The notes under the pieces were generated by a model. That model was not told where the DNA came from, did not search any database, and was given only the letters and a program-made list of their open reading frames with translations. Positions 17,143 through 26,075 of a stretch of DNA of 64,000 nucleotides are shown here, piece after piece; the first letter of the stretch is position 1, and each line of letters opens with the position of its first letter. The DNA is from DATBLQ01 sp036555325. GTDB taxonomy: Bacteria; Pseudomonadota; Alphaproteobacteria; Rhizobiales; Aestuariivirgaceae. The stretch spans positions 62,001 to 126,000 of the forward strand of contig DATBLQ010000028.1 in assembly GCA_036555325.1 (NCBI GenBank). Direction: 5' to 3'. A program made the translations under genes and the position numbers.

Positions 17143-18069
17143 ATGCCTATCGATAGACAGGAGCTGAACGGCATCCTTGCCAAATTTCCGGCTGGCGGGA
17201 GGGAGACGCTTGGCAGGCTCATGGCGAGTGACAGCTTCGATGGCGTGATCAGCGCCGCCGATGCCGCATATCTTGCCGAGCAAATGGGCATTACGGTTTC
17301 AGAGCTTGCGCTCGAACTTGTACCGTTCGCGCGGCTCTATGCGGTTGCGCCTATTTCCGATTACAAGGTGGGGGCAGTGGCCCTGGGCCTCACCGGAGCC
17401 CTTTACTACGGAGCAAATCTCGAGATCTCGGGGGAAGCCTTGAGCTTCGCTCTGCATGCCGAGCAGTCGGCGACCTCCAATGCCTGGCTGCATGGCGAAG
17501 AAGGGCTGACGTCGCTGGCAGTTTCGGCTGCACCCTGCGGTTATTGCCGGCAGTTCCTCTACGAACTCACAACTGCATCGACGCTGACAATCCTCCTGCC
17601 TGACACGGAGGACCAATTGCTGACAACTCTCTTGCCCGACCCGTTCGGTCCGGAGAACGGCGGTCTCATGGAGGTACAGGATCATGGTTTGACGGTTTCA
17701 CCGACGCCCGACGATACCGGCATCGCTGCCCTGGCGGCGGCCAATGCCTCCTACAGCCCCTACGCCACCACCTTTGCGGGAGTGGCTCTTCGCATGAGCG
17801 ATGGAAGCATCTTTTCCGGCAGATACGGCGAAAATGCCGCTTTCAATCCGAGCATGTCGCCGCTTGAGGCAGCTTTGTCCATCGTGGTGTTCAACGACTA
17901 TGATTTCGACGACATCGCCGAGGCGACCTTGGTAGAGCTCTCCGGCCCGGCGAGCCAGGTTGACGCCACTTCAGCGGTGCTCAGTATGGTTGCGAGCAAC
18001 GTTCCGCTCACGGTGCTCTATGCAACACAGGAAGCGGCAGAGCGTCGCCGCGTCCTGGAGCCGGCCTGA
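17143..18069 (+). CDS. cdd: Cytidine deaminase, two-domain (E. coli-like) type
   Basis: Deaminates cytidine and deoxycytidine in pyrimidine salvage. The 308-residue protein has the catalytic HAEQSA at residues 105-110 (zinc His and catalytic Glu) and PCGYCRQ at 131-137 (two zinc cysteines), followed by a second, catalytically dead domain (FSGRYGENAAFNPSMSPL). This is the homodimeric architecture of E. coli Cdd, not the short tetrameric form I would expect more often outside gammaproteobacteria. The ATG at 17143 gives the family N-terminus; a longer frame from 17020 has no support. It lies between leuC and leuD. Confidence 0.92.
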   Translation: MPIDRQELNGILAKFPAGGRETLGRLMASDSFDGVISAADAAYLAEQMGITVSELALELVPFARLYAVAPISDYKVGAVALGLTGALYYGANLEISGEALSFALHAEQSATSNAWLHGEEGLTSLAVSAAPCGYCRQFLYELTTASTLTILLPDTEDQLLTTLLPDPFGPENGGLMEVQDHGLTVSPTPDDTGIAALAAANASYSPYATTFAGVALRMSDGSIFSGRYGENAAFNPSMSPLEAALSIVVFNDYDFDDIAEATLVELSGPASQVDATSAVLSMVASNVPLTVLYATQEAAERRRVLEPA

Positions 18070-18186
18070 ACCGACCCAAATCAAGAGAACGGCGGCAAGC
18101 GCGGCCGGGGTTGGATTACCCGAACCGATCAGGAAGCGGGGTGCTATCCCCTATGCAAGAGGGAGGGCACGCGCTATGGAGATCGC

Positions 18187-18792
18187 ATGCAAAAGTTCAC
18201 CACACTCACTGGCGTCGCCGCACCCTTTCCGTTGGTCAATGTCGATACCGACATGATCATTCCGAAACAGTTCCTGAAAACGATCAAGCGCACAGGACTA
18301 GGCAAGGCGCTGTTCTACGACTTGCGTTATGACGCCGGGGGCAGGGAACGGGACGATTTCGTGCTCAACAAGCCGTCTTACCGCAAGACACAGATCCTGG
18401 TGGCGGGAGACAATTTCGGCTGCGGGTCATCGCGCGAACATGCGCCCTGGGCTCTGCTCGATTTCGGCATAAGGTCGGTGATTGCGCCTTCTTTCGCCGA
18501 TATCTTCTACAACAATTGCTTCAAGAACGGCATCCTGCCGATCACCGTTTCAAAGAGCGATCTCAAGAAGCTCATGGACGATGCCGAACGCGGCTCGAAC
18601 GCAACGCTTACAATCGACCTGCCGCAGCAGGAGATCCGCGGGCCCGACGGCGGCGTGATCCATTTCGAGATCGATTCCTTTCGCAAGCACTGTCTGATAA
18701 ACGGTCTCGACGATATCGGGCTAACGCTCGAGAAGGTGCAGGAGATCGACAGCTTCGAGAGACGACAGGTGATGAGCCAGCCCTGGCTCTAG
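18187..18792 (+). CDS. leuD: 3-isopropylmalate dehydratase small subunit
   Basis: Swivel-domain partner of LeuC in leucine synthesis. The 201 residues include the N-terminal LVNVDTDMIIPKQFLKTIKR and DNFGCGSSREHAPWAL, both diagnostic. A GGAG site precedes the ATG. It is eight bases upstream of leuB, so leuD-leuB form a pair. Confidence 0.95.
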   Translation: MQKFTTLTGVAAPFPLVNVDTDMIIPKQFLKTIKRTGLGKALFYDLRYDAGGRERDDFVLNKPSYRKTQILVAGDNFGCGSSREHAPWALLDFGIRSVIAPSFADIFYNNCFKNGILPITVSKSDLKKLMDDAERGSNATLTIDLPQQEIRGPDGGVIHFEIDSFRKHCLINGLDDIGLTLEKVQEIDSFERRQVMSQPWL

Positions 18793-18800
18793 AGGCGTTC

Positions 18801-19904
18801 ATGCCAAGTCACAAATTGTTTCTGCTGCCCGGCGACGGGATCGGCCCCGAGGTGATGGCGGAAGTCGAAGCGATCATCGGCTGGTTCACTGCCAATGGCA
18901 TCGCGAAATTCGAGACCGAGCGCGGACTGGTGGGCGGTTCCGCCTATGATGCGCACGGGGAAGCGATTTCGGATGCGGACATGGCGAGGGCGCAAGCTGC
19001 CGATGCGGTGCTGTTCGGGGCGGTGGGAGGCCCCAAATGGGACAAGGTGCCATACGAAAAGCGCCCAGAAGCAGCGCTGCTGCGGCTGAGGAAGGAGCTT
19101 GGACTGTTCGCCAACTTGAGGCCGGCGATCTGCTATCCGGCATTGGCGGATGCCTCGTCGCTTAAACGGGAGCTGATCGAAGGGCTCGACATACTTATCG
19201 TCCGTGAACTGACGGGCGGAGTTTATTTCGGGGAGCCCAAGACAATCGTGGATCTCGGCAACGGCCAGAGGCGGGCGATCGACACACAGGTGTACGACAC
19301 CTACGAAATCGAGCGCATTGCGCGGGTGGCGTTCGAACTGGCACGGGTGCGACGCAAGCGAGTTGCGTCGGCGGACAAGCGTAATGTGATGAAAAGCGGG
19401 GTGTTATGGCATGAAGTGGTCAGCGAGGTGCACAAGTCCTATCCGGATGTGGAGCTTGAGCATGTGCTTGCCGACAATTGTGGCATGCAACTTGTTCGAA
19501 GGCCGAAGCAATATGACGTGATCGTAACCGACAATCTGTTCGGCGATGTGCTCTCGGACGTGACGGCAATGCTCACGGGCTCACTCGGCATGCTGCCGTC
19601 GGCCTCGCTGGGCGCGAGTGATCCAAAGACAGGAAAGCGCAAGGCGCTGTATGAACCGGTGCACGGCTCGGCGCCTGATATCGCCGGGCGAGGAGTGGCC
19701 AATCCGATCGCGATGATCGGGTCTTTTGCGATGGCACTTAGTTATTCCTTTGGGGTGGGGGAATGGGCAGCGCGCATCGACCGGGCCATCGCCACGGTGT
19801 TGGCGCAGGGCTTGCGCACAGCAGACATCGCGCAAGGTGCGACACCGGTTTCGACCAGAACCATGGGGGAGGCCGTTCTGGCCGAGCTGAGAGCGCAAGC
19901 GTGA
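18801..19904 (+). CDS. leuB: 3-isopropylmalate dehydrogenase
   Basis: NAD-dependent oxidative decarboxylation of 3-isopropylmalate, third step of leucine synthesis. The 367-residue protein begins MPSHKLFLLPGDGIGPEV and has RELTGGVYFGEP, DKRNVM and DNLFGDVLSDVTAML. An earlier in-frame start (18516) lies inside leuD and is rejected. The 99 bases after it, before terC, show nothing I can name. Confidence 0.96.
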   Translation: MPSHKLFLLPGDGIGPEVMAEVEAIIGWFTANGIAKFETERGLVGGSAYDAHGEAISDADMARAQAADAVLFGAVGGPKWDKVPYEKRPEAALLRLRKELGLFANLRPAICYPALADASSLKRELIEGLDILIVRELTGGVYFGEPKTIVDLGNGQRRAIDTQVYDTYEIERIARVAFELARVRRKRVASADKRNVMKSGVLWHEVVSEVHKSYPDVELEHVLADNCGMQLVRRPKQYDVIVTDNLFGDVLSDVTAMLTGSLGMLPSASLGASDPKTGKRKALYEPVHGSAPDIAGRGVANPIAMIGSFAMALSYSFGVGEWAARIDRAIATVLAQGLRTADIAQGATPVSTRTMGEAVLAELRAQA

Positions 19905-20003
19905 CTTAAGAATCGTCATGGCGAACTTGATGCCGCTTACGCCTTAGGACAAAGTCGTACTTAACAGGCGGGACCAAAGATGACTGATAAACTGCGGCTG
20001 TGA

Positions 20004-20783
20004 TCAGCCGGTCTCGGCATTACTGCGCTGATTTTTGGCCGTGGCGCGGCGGCGCACCAGCATGTTTAGGACTTCGACCGAGAGCGAAAAGGCAATGGCG
20101 AAGTAGATGAATCCCCGGGGTATATGCATATGAATACCGTCTGCCACCAAGGCCACGCCAATGAGAATGATGAACGCGAGGGCCAGCATCTTCACCGTGG
20201 GATGATGTTCAATGAAATCCCCTACGGGACGTGCCGCGAGCAGCATGACGGCGATTGCAACGACATTGGCAAGGATCATGACGGGCAAGAATTGCGAAAG
20301 ACCGACGGCGGTGATGATCGAATCCAATGCAAACACGAAGTCGATGACCATGATCAAGGCGATGACGCCCGGAAACGAGCTGCTATAGGTTCTTTGGGGG
20401 CCTTCGGTGCCTCCTTCAACCTCCTGATGAATCTCCATCGTGGCCTTGAAAAGAAGGAACAGCCCGCCGGTCACGAAAATCACATCACTCCAGGTCAAGG
20501 TGAACTCGCCGATGTTCGTAATCGGCGTCTTGAGCTTGGTTAACCATACAAGCGTTGACAGCATGGCGACCCGCAGGGCGAGGGCGCCCGACAGGCCGAT
20601 GCGCTGCGCCTTGGCACGGCGATGTTTCGGCAGGGACTGGCTGGCAATGGTCAGGAAGACGAGGTTGTCGATGCCGAGAATGATCTCGAGGAAGGACAAG
20701 GTGACGAGGCTGATCCAGCCGTCTATGGTAAACATCCATGCATACCAAATCGACCAGTCAACACTCGCCAGCCATGCGGCCAT
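20004..20783 (-). CDS. TerC-family membrane protein
   Basis: Integral membrane protein of 259 residues with about seven hydrophobic segments. The acidic intramembrane motifs LGIDNLVFLT and FALDSIITAVG are the TerC signature, shared with proteins implicated in tellurite resistance, manganese export and metalation of secreted enzymes. Substrate here is unknown; manganese is a guess from the family. It is convergent with leuB and divergent from asd. I see no regulatory RNA such as a manganese riboswitch in the upstream gap (20784-21038). Confidence 0.88.
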   Translation of the reverse strand: MAAWLASVDWSIWYAWMFTIDGWISLVTLSFLEIILGIDNLVFLTIASQSLPKHRRAKAQRIGLSGALALRVAMLSTLVWLTKLKTPITNIGEFTLTWSDVIFVTGGLFLLFKATMEIHQEVEGGTEGPQRTYSSSFPGVIALIMVIDFVFALDSIITAVGLSQFLPVMILANVVAIAVMLLAARPVGDFIEHHPTVKMLALAFIILIGVALVADGIHMHIPRGFIYFAIAFSLSVEVLNMLVRRRATAKNQRSNAETG

Positions 20784-21038
20784 TCAGCACCCAAAAGCAA
20801 CTATGGTTTGACTTTGCTGACTTAGGTTAACGCATGAACCAAATCAAGGCGGAGCAATTGACAGAGCCGAAGAAGCTGATAGAAGCCAGCACCAGGGCGT
20901 GGTGGCCGGTTCGCGCAAAAAGCTTCATCTATTACAAACGGCACCGGTGCGCTGGCCCTCGCGCGTTGAGTTGCATCAACTTTCGTGAACACGGGAAGGG
21001 CAGCTTTGCCCTCCAGGCGGGAAAAGGGAAGAGACGCA

Positions 21039-22076
21039 ATGGGGTTCAAGGTTGCAGTCGTCGGAGCCACGGGCAATGTCGGCCGAGAAATGCTCAATAT
21101 TCTTGCGGAACGCGAATTCCCGGCCGATGAAGTGTTTGCCATTGCCTCGCGACGGTCGATCGGTACCGAAGTTTCCTTCGGAAACGAAACGTTGAAATGC
21201 CGCGATCTTGAGCATTTCGATTTCCACAATATCGATTTCTGCCTGATGTCGGCCGGCTCGGCGGTGTCAAAGGAGTGGTCGCCGAGAATCGGTGCTCAGG
21301 GCGGGCTGGTAATCGACAACTCTTCCTGCTGGCGATACGACCCTGATGTGCCGTTGGTGGTGCCGGAAGTGAACGCGCATGTGCTCGAGGATTACATGGC
21401 CCGCCGCACACGGAAGAACATCATCGCAAACCCGAACTGCTCGACGGCGCAACTGGTCGTGGCGCTCAAGCCGTTGCACGATGTGGCGCGGATAAAGCGA
21501 GTGGTGGTGGCGACCTATCAGTCGGTGTCGGGGGCCGGCAAGGAAGCGATGGACGAATTGTGGAACCAGACCCGGGGCCTGTTCGTCACCGACCCGCCAA
21601 GCCCAAAGAAATTTCCAAAGCAGATCGCGTTTAATGTGATTCCACATGTGGATGTGTTCATGGAAGACGGATCCACCAAGGAAGAGTGGAAGATGACGGT
21701 CGAAACGAAAAAAATTCTCGACCCGAAGATCAAGCTCGTCGCGACATGTGTGCGAGTGCCGGTATTCGTCGGGCATTCCGAGGCGGTCAATATCGAGCTG
21801 GAACGGCCGTTGAGCGCAGAGGAAGCACGCGAGATCCTGCGTGAAGCGCCAGGCTGCCTGGTGGTCGATAAACGCGAGAGCGGCGGCTATGTGACACCGG
21901 TGGAGTGTGTGGGCGACTATGCCACGTTCATTTCCCGCATCCGGGAAGACCCAACGATCGAGAACGGTCTTTCGCTGTGGATCGTTTCAGACAATCTGCG
22001 CAAAGGTGCAGCCCTCAACACCGTCCAGATCGCCGAAGCCCTGATCAACCGCGGATTGCTGCAAAAGGCGGCATAA
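21039..22076 (+). CDS. asd: Aspartate-semialdehyde dehydrogenase
   Basis: Reduces aspartyl phosphate to aspartate semialdehyde for lysine, threonine and methionine synthesis. The 345-residue protein has the NADP-binding VAVVGATGNVGREML and the catalytic cysteine in NPNCSTAQLV (Cys134). The ATG at 21039 gives this N-terminus directly; an earlier in-frame start at 20985 adds an Arg-rich leader. Neighbourhood leuD-leuB-...-asd is common in related genomes. Confidence 0.95.
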   Translation: MGFKVAVVGATGNVGREMLNILAEREFPADEVFAIASRRSIGTEVSFGNETLKCRDLEHFDFHNIDFCLMSAGSAVSKEWSPRIGAQGGLVIDNSSCWRYDPDVPLVVPEVNAHVLEDYMARRTRKNIIANPNCSTAQLVVALKPLHDVARIKRVVVATYQSVSGAGKEAMDELWNQTRGLFVTDPPSPKKFPKQIAFNVIPHVDVFMEDGSTKEEWKMTVETKKILDPKIKLVATCVRVPVFVGHSEAVNIELERPLSAEEAREILREAPGCLVVDKRESGGYVTPVECVGDYATFISRIREDPTIENGLSLWIVSDNLRKGAALNTVQIAEALINRGLLQKAA

Positions 22077-22097
22077 GCCTTGCCAAGATGCCTGTCG

Positions 22098-22517
22098 CTA
22101 GGCGTGGTTGCGACTGGCTGAGCTTCTGGTTCTCTTGGTCTGCGCCCGGCCCTTGCCAATCCGCGCATGCTCGCCCAAGGACTGGAAACGACGCCGCAAC
22201 GTCTCAAGCTCTGCTTCCGACAGATCTTCCAGGTCGATCAACTCATTCTTCGCCCCGCGGATAGCGCGGATCACCTCATCAAGTTTTATTTGCAGCGCCA
22301 AGGTATGACGGTTCTGCGTGTTCTGAATGATGAACACCATGAGAAACGTAAGAATCGTCGTCGCGGTGTTGATGATGAGCTGCCATTGTTCGGAATAGCC
22401 GAGGATGGGACCAAACACGGCCCACACGAGCAACAACACCACCGCAGCGGCGAAGACCTGGGGCTTTCCACTCCATAGGGCGACCCAGGCGGCGAAAGTT
22501 CCAAACCGATCGCTCAT
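22098..22517 (-). CDS. Low affinity iron permease family protein
   Basis: 139-residue membrane protein with two close hydrophobic segments (FAAAVVLLLVWAVFGPILGY and ATTILTFLMVFIIQNTQN) followed by a charged helical region (LDEVIRAIRGAKNELIDLEDL). This pattern is that of the bacterial family related to yeast Fet4-type iron permease (PF04120); transport by the bacterial members is not well shown. It is convergent with asd and divergent from the receiver gene. Confidence 0.8.
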   Translation of the reverse strand: MSDRFGTFAAWVALWSGKPQVFAAAVVLLLVWAVFGPILGYSEQWQLIINTATTILTFLMVFIIQNTQNRHTLALQIKLDEVIRAIRGAKNELIDLEDLSEAELETLRRRFQSLGEHARIGKGRAQTKRTRSSASRNHA

Positions 22518-22685
22518 CGTTAAACCTTTGGGATTAGGCCTTTATAAACTCCGGCTCGCGTCATAAGTTCCGCACGTCCGCGCTGCTCGCTCGAACGATC
22601 GGCGAGCGGTAAAACCTTTTGAGCGGCGATTTGCGAGTATCTAGAGTCACGGTGCCTGAAACGGCGGTTGGAATTGGAACGCGGG

Positions 22686-23039
22686 ATGCGATTTCTGCTG
22701 GTCGAAGACGAAACACTTATCTTGCTCAACCTTCAATCGATGGTGAAAGAGTTGGGCGTGGAGCAGGTCGAGACGGCGGGCAAGCTCGAGGCCGCGGTCG
22801 CCATAGCGCGCAGCGGTTCGTTCGATGCGGCGATCATCGATGTCAATCTTAACGGCGTCTTGACCTATCCGGTCGCCGACATATTGCGAGAGCGATCGAT
22901 TCCTTTCGCTTTTACCACGGGATATGGCCGAAACGGAATCGAGGCGGCCTATTGCGAGGTGCCGGTATTGCAGAAACCCTTCAGCCGCGATCAACTTCAG
23001 GCAGTGGTGTCGCGGCTTTTACCTGCGGCGAGGAGGTGA
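22686..23039 (+). CDS. Stand-alone response-regulator receiver domain
   Basis: 117 residues that make up one receiver domain and nothing else. The acidic pocket is VEDE (residues 6-9), the phospho-accepting aspartate is D52 in IIDVNLNG, the switch threonine is T77 and the conserved lysine K97 in LQKPF. No output domain or neighbouring histidine kinase is present, so the partner is unknown. ATG 22686 is preferred to a TTG at 22668. Its last 59 bases overlap the 3' end of the convergent threonine dehydratase gene. Confidence 0.85.
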   Translation: MRFLLVEDETLILLNLQSMVKELGVEQVETAGKLEAAVAIARSGSFDAAIIDVNLNGVLTYPVADILRERSIPFAFTTGYGRNGIEAAYCEVPVLQKPFSRDQLQAVVSRLLPAARR

Positions 23040-23970
23040 TTTCCGCCTGTTTCATCTGGAATGTCGCAGGGTCGGCGTTGGCGCCGCAGAGGATGATGCC
23101 AATCCTCTCCAGCGGGTCGGGCCGGTAGAAGCCAAATGCCAGAGCAGCAAAGGCGGTTGCGCCACCTGGTTCGGTCAACAAGCGGAGGTGCTGCCATAGC
23201 CAAAGCTGCGAATTCAGTATTGCCTCGTCTGGCACGAGGAGGGCACGATCGACATAGGAACTCGCCAAGGAAAATGGAATCTCGCCAATGCGGCTGGCGC
23301 CGAGAGAATCAGCTGCAACGCCTGAAGGGTTGATATCCACCGGTCGGCCTGCCTTGAGGGCGCGTTCGAGCGTGGGGCAGCTTTCAGGCTCAACGCCGAC
23401 GATCTTAAGACCGCTCGAGTACCAGGCAGCGATGCCAGCGATCAACCCTCCGCCGCCGACACCGACCAGAATGGTATCAAGATCAGGCGCCTGTTCCTCA
23501 AGCTCGAGGGCCAGGGTCCCCTGCCCGGTAATGGTGGGCTCGCTGTCATAGGCGTGAATGAGCATTGCGCCGCTTTCGCGAGCATAACGCACGCAGAGAG
23601 CAAATGCCGCGGCATAGTTTTCGCCTGCCTGGTCAACCTCGGCGCCATAGGAGCGAATCTGAGCCAGTTTCGCCGCGGGAGTGGTCAGCGGAACGAAAAT
23701 GCGGGCCTTGTGATTGAGTTTCGAGGCGGCATAGGCGACGGCTGCGCCATGATTGCCGCCGGAGGCCGCAGCCACCCCGGATTTGGGAATATCGGCGTTC
23801 AGCATGTTGGCAAAGGCACCACGCGGCTTGAAAGAGCCGGTGTGTTGAAGCGTTTCCAGCTTCAGGGTGACGGGCACGGCGCTGAGTTCGGCGAGGTCGA
23901 TAACGGGAGTTCGACGCAGGCGTGGCGCAATCAAGTCATAGGTCTGGCCGATCTGGCGGCGTGCGATCAT
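22981..23970 (-). CDS. Threonine/serine dehydratase-like PLP enzyme
   Basis: Fold-type II PLP enzyme of 329 residues. The Schiff-base lysine is K48 in TGSFKPRGA, with SGGNHGAAVAYA and the phosphate-cradling VGGGGLIAGIA further on. These features fit the catabolic threonine dehydratase / serine racemase group; there is no C-terminal regulatory ACT domain, so it is not IlvA-like. Its start overlaps the pdxY stop by four bases, linking it with the cofactor kinase. The exact substrate cannot be told from sequence. Confidence 0.88.
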   Translation of the reverse strand: MIARRQIGQTYDLIAPRLRRTPVIDLAELSAVPVTLKLETLQHTGSFKPRGAFANMLNADIPKSGVAAASGGNHGAAVAYAASKLNHKARIFVPLTTPAAKLAQIRSYGAEVDQAGENYAAAFALCVRYARESGAMLIHAYDSEPTITGQGTLALELEEQAPDLDTILVGVGGGGLIAGIAAWYSSGLKIVGVEPESCPTLERALKAGRPVDINPSGVAADSLGASRIGEIPFSLASSYVDRALLVPDEAILNSQLWLWQHLRLLTEPGGATAFAALAFGFYRPDPLERIGIILCGANADPATFQMKQAEITSSPQVKAATPLPEVDRG

Positions 23971-24767
23971 CGGGTCCGCATTTTGCGTAGGACTGACAGG
24001 TTGAGGATGGTACTCCCAGCGCTCACATCGATTACAGTGTTGAGCGCGGTCATGGTGCGTTGAAGCGAGGCGGGTCCATTCATCCCCTGCAAAAGGTGAC
24101 CCAAAAAAAGCCCGGCAAAAACATCACCTGTCCCATGGGGTACACCTGACAGGCGGCGTGTTTCGACGACGGCTTCACCAAGTGAGCCGGTAAGGACGGT
24201 CAACAGTCGATCTTCCCCCCTCGGCACCGATTTGGCGATGAGAGATGATATTTCCAACCGCAAACGTGCGGCCTCGACATCGCCAACCGATTTGACGGGT
24301 GCGCCGGACAGCCAGCCGAGCTCGAAAGAATTCGGCGTGAGAATGTCGGCCAAAGGGAGGAGCGCGGTCTTCACCGCTTCAGCGACGGCCAGCGGTACAT
24401 AGAGGTTCGAGGTTTCACAGCCGATGACCGGATCGCATAAATAGAAAAGCGCAGACGATCGTCGCTTCATCTGTTCCAAGAATTCTGCGGCTACAAGTAT
24501 CTGATCGCTGGACGCGAAATAGCCCGTAAGGACGGCGGTCAAGCCATCGAGAGCGCCGAGCTGCAACAGCGCTTCGAGCATGGAGGCGAGATCGGCGGCG
24601 GGAACGCGGAAGCCCGCAGGCTTGCCGTGCCCCGGGTGGTGGGCAAGAACGATCGTGGGAACAGGGAACACCGTCAGCCCTAAGGCTTCCATGGCCGGCA
24701 CCGTGGCAGAATTGCCGACCGGACCGAAAGCAACCTGGGATGAAATCGAAAGCACGCTGCTCGGCAT
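23967..24767 (-). CDS. pdxY: Pyridoxal kinase
   Basis: Phosphorylates pyridoxal to make PLP. The 266-residue ribokinase-fold protein begins SVLSISSQVAFGPVGNSA, typical of PdxY, and has DPVIG and the catalytic GTGDVFAGLFLGHLL motif near the C-terminus. It is located between a PLP-dependent dehydratase gene (four-base overlap) and an FAD oxidoreductase gene (two-base gap), so the three are likely one operon for amino acid catabolism. Confidence 0.9.
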   Translation of the reverse strand: MPSSVLSISSQVAFGPVGNSATVPAMEALGLTVFPVPTIVLAHHPGHGKPAGFRVPAADLASMLEALLQLGALDGLTAVLTGYFASSDQILVAAEFLEQMKRRSSALFYLCDPVIGCETSNLYVPLAVAEAVKTALLPLADILTPNSFELGWLSGAPVKSVGDVEAARLRLEISSLIAKSVPRGEDRLLTVLTGSLGEAVVETRRLSGVPHGTGDVFAGLFLGHLLQGMNGPASLQRTMTALNTVIDVSAGSTILNLSVLRKMRTR

Positions 24768-24769
24768 TT

Positions 24770-25942
24770 TCAGATGATATTGGTCTCGCCGTACCGCTCA
24801 CGGCGCAAAATCCGCTCATACCCCATTCGTTCAAGATCTATGGTCTTGTAGCCGCCGAAGACGATGAGCTCGGCTATGGCGTTTCCGACGGCCGGGCCCT
24901 GCTGCAGGCCGTGGCCGGAAAAGCCGTTGGCAAAGTAGAAATTAGAGATGAGCGGATGGGGGCCGATGATGCCGTTTTCGTCGTGCGCATTGAAATCATA
25001 GTGGCCAACCCAGGCATTTGCGACCTTGAGAGTTTCGAAGACAGGGATGCGCTCGGCGAGGAGCGGCCAGATGCGCTCGTCGAACCAGGAATAATCGACG
25101 TCCCAATCGAGGGAGGAAGGTTCCTCATCTGGTGCCGGAGAAAGACCGGAAAGGAAATGACGGCCCTCGGGGCGAAGGTAGAAACCGCTCGGATCGACGT
25201 GCAATGGGCCAGAACGGAGAGCCTCGGACGCGGCCGGACAATCCAGCACATAGACATAGCGCTTGCGCGGCCCGACGGGAAGTTGAATGCCAGCGAGGGC
25301 GGCTAGGGCACCGGCGCCCGCGCCGGCGGCGTTGACCAGCGCGCCGACGATCAACTGACCGCCCTCGCGCAGCGCAAGAGACGTCACCGCCGCTGCGCTT
25401 CGGTCGATCCCGATCACTTCGTCCTTGACGAGCTCCACTCCCTTGGCCAGCGCTTGCTTTCGCAAAAGCGTCATCAGGGTTTCGGGATCGAGCCAGCCTT
25501 CGCCGGATCGGCTCAGGGCGCCCGCCGCGAGGCCCGATGTTTCGAGCCAGGGACAGACGCTCTTGAGTTGCGCAGGATCCAGAAGGTCGATGTCGGCTCC
25601 AAGTGATCTTTGAAGATCGACGTTGGATTTGAGTGCGGCAAGGCCTGAGGGAGAGGCGAGCAGCAGATATCCCTGTTCGCGGAAGCCGACATCGGCGTCG
25701 GGGCCGAATTGGGTGTTTAGGGCGGCAATGAATTTCAGCCCGTACTGCGACAGCTGAATGTTTTCCGGGCAGGAAAACTGCTGGCGGATGCCGCCCACTG
25801 CACGCGCCGTGCAGGAGTAGTTAAAGGACGCGTCCTTTTCAATGATGGCGATCCGCCCGGTGAACCCATGCTTGAGAAGATGAAAGGCCGTTGAGCTGCC
25901 GACCACGCCGCCGCCCACAATCGCGACATCGACCGATTTCAC
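24770..25942 (-). CDS. FAD-dependent oxidoreductase, DadA/glycine oxidase-like
   Basis: Flavoprotein of the D-amino acid / sarcosine / glycine oxidase superfamily (DAO), about 390 residues. The dinucleotide-binding motif VAIVGGGVVGSSTAFHLL is at the N-terminus and GFSGHGLQQGPAVGNAIAEL near the C-terminus closes the FAD site. The proposed start is a GTG at 25942 (VKSVDVAIVGGG) because the usual family N-terminus begins there; an in-frame reading from 26062 adds a cysteine-rich leader lacking support. Likely oxidises an amino or imino acid. First gene of the operon with pdxY and the threonine dehydratase-like gene. Confidence 0.85.
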   Translation of the reverse strand: MKSVDVAIVGGGVVGSSTAFHLLKHGFTGRIAIIEKDASFNYSCTARAVGGIRQQFSCPENIQLSQYGLKFIAALNTQFGPDADVGFREQGYLLLASPSGLAALKSNVDLQRSLGADIDLLDPAQLKSVCPWLETSGLAAGALSRSGEGWLDPETLMTLLRKQALAKGVELVKDEVIGIDRSAAAVTSLALREGGQLIVGALVNAAGAGAGALAALAGIQLPVGPRKRYVYVLDCPAASEALRSGPLHVDPSGFYLRPEGRHFLSGLSPAPDEEPSSLDWDVDYSWFDERIWPLLAERIPVFETLKVANAWVGHYDFNAHDENGIIGPHPLISNFYFANGFSGHGLQQGPAVGNAIAELIVFGGYKTIDLERMGYERILRRERYGETNII

Positions 25943-26075
25943 TTCGCTTCTCTTCCGACACGCATGGGCGCAAGTTTGCCGGAAGGCAGCCTCCACAACA
26001 AGCTCGCATTCTGTGGGCGCTTGGCAGATATGCGCTACTTCAGTAGGTTCACTCCCTTCCAAGTCGGATCAAGGC

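Noticed and set aside
20834..21130. 98-codon frame upstream of asd
   Set aside because: It starts plausibly but turns into Arg/Cys-rich sequence overlapping asd in another frame; no ribosome-binding site.
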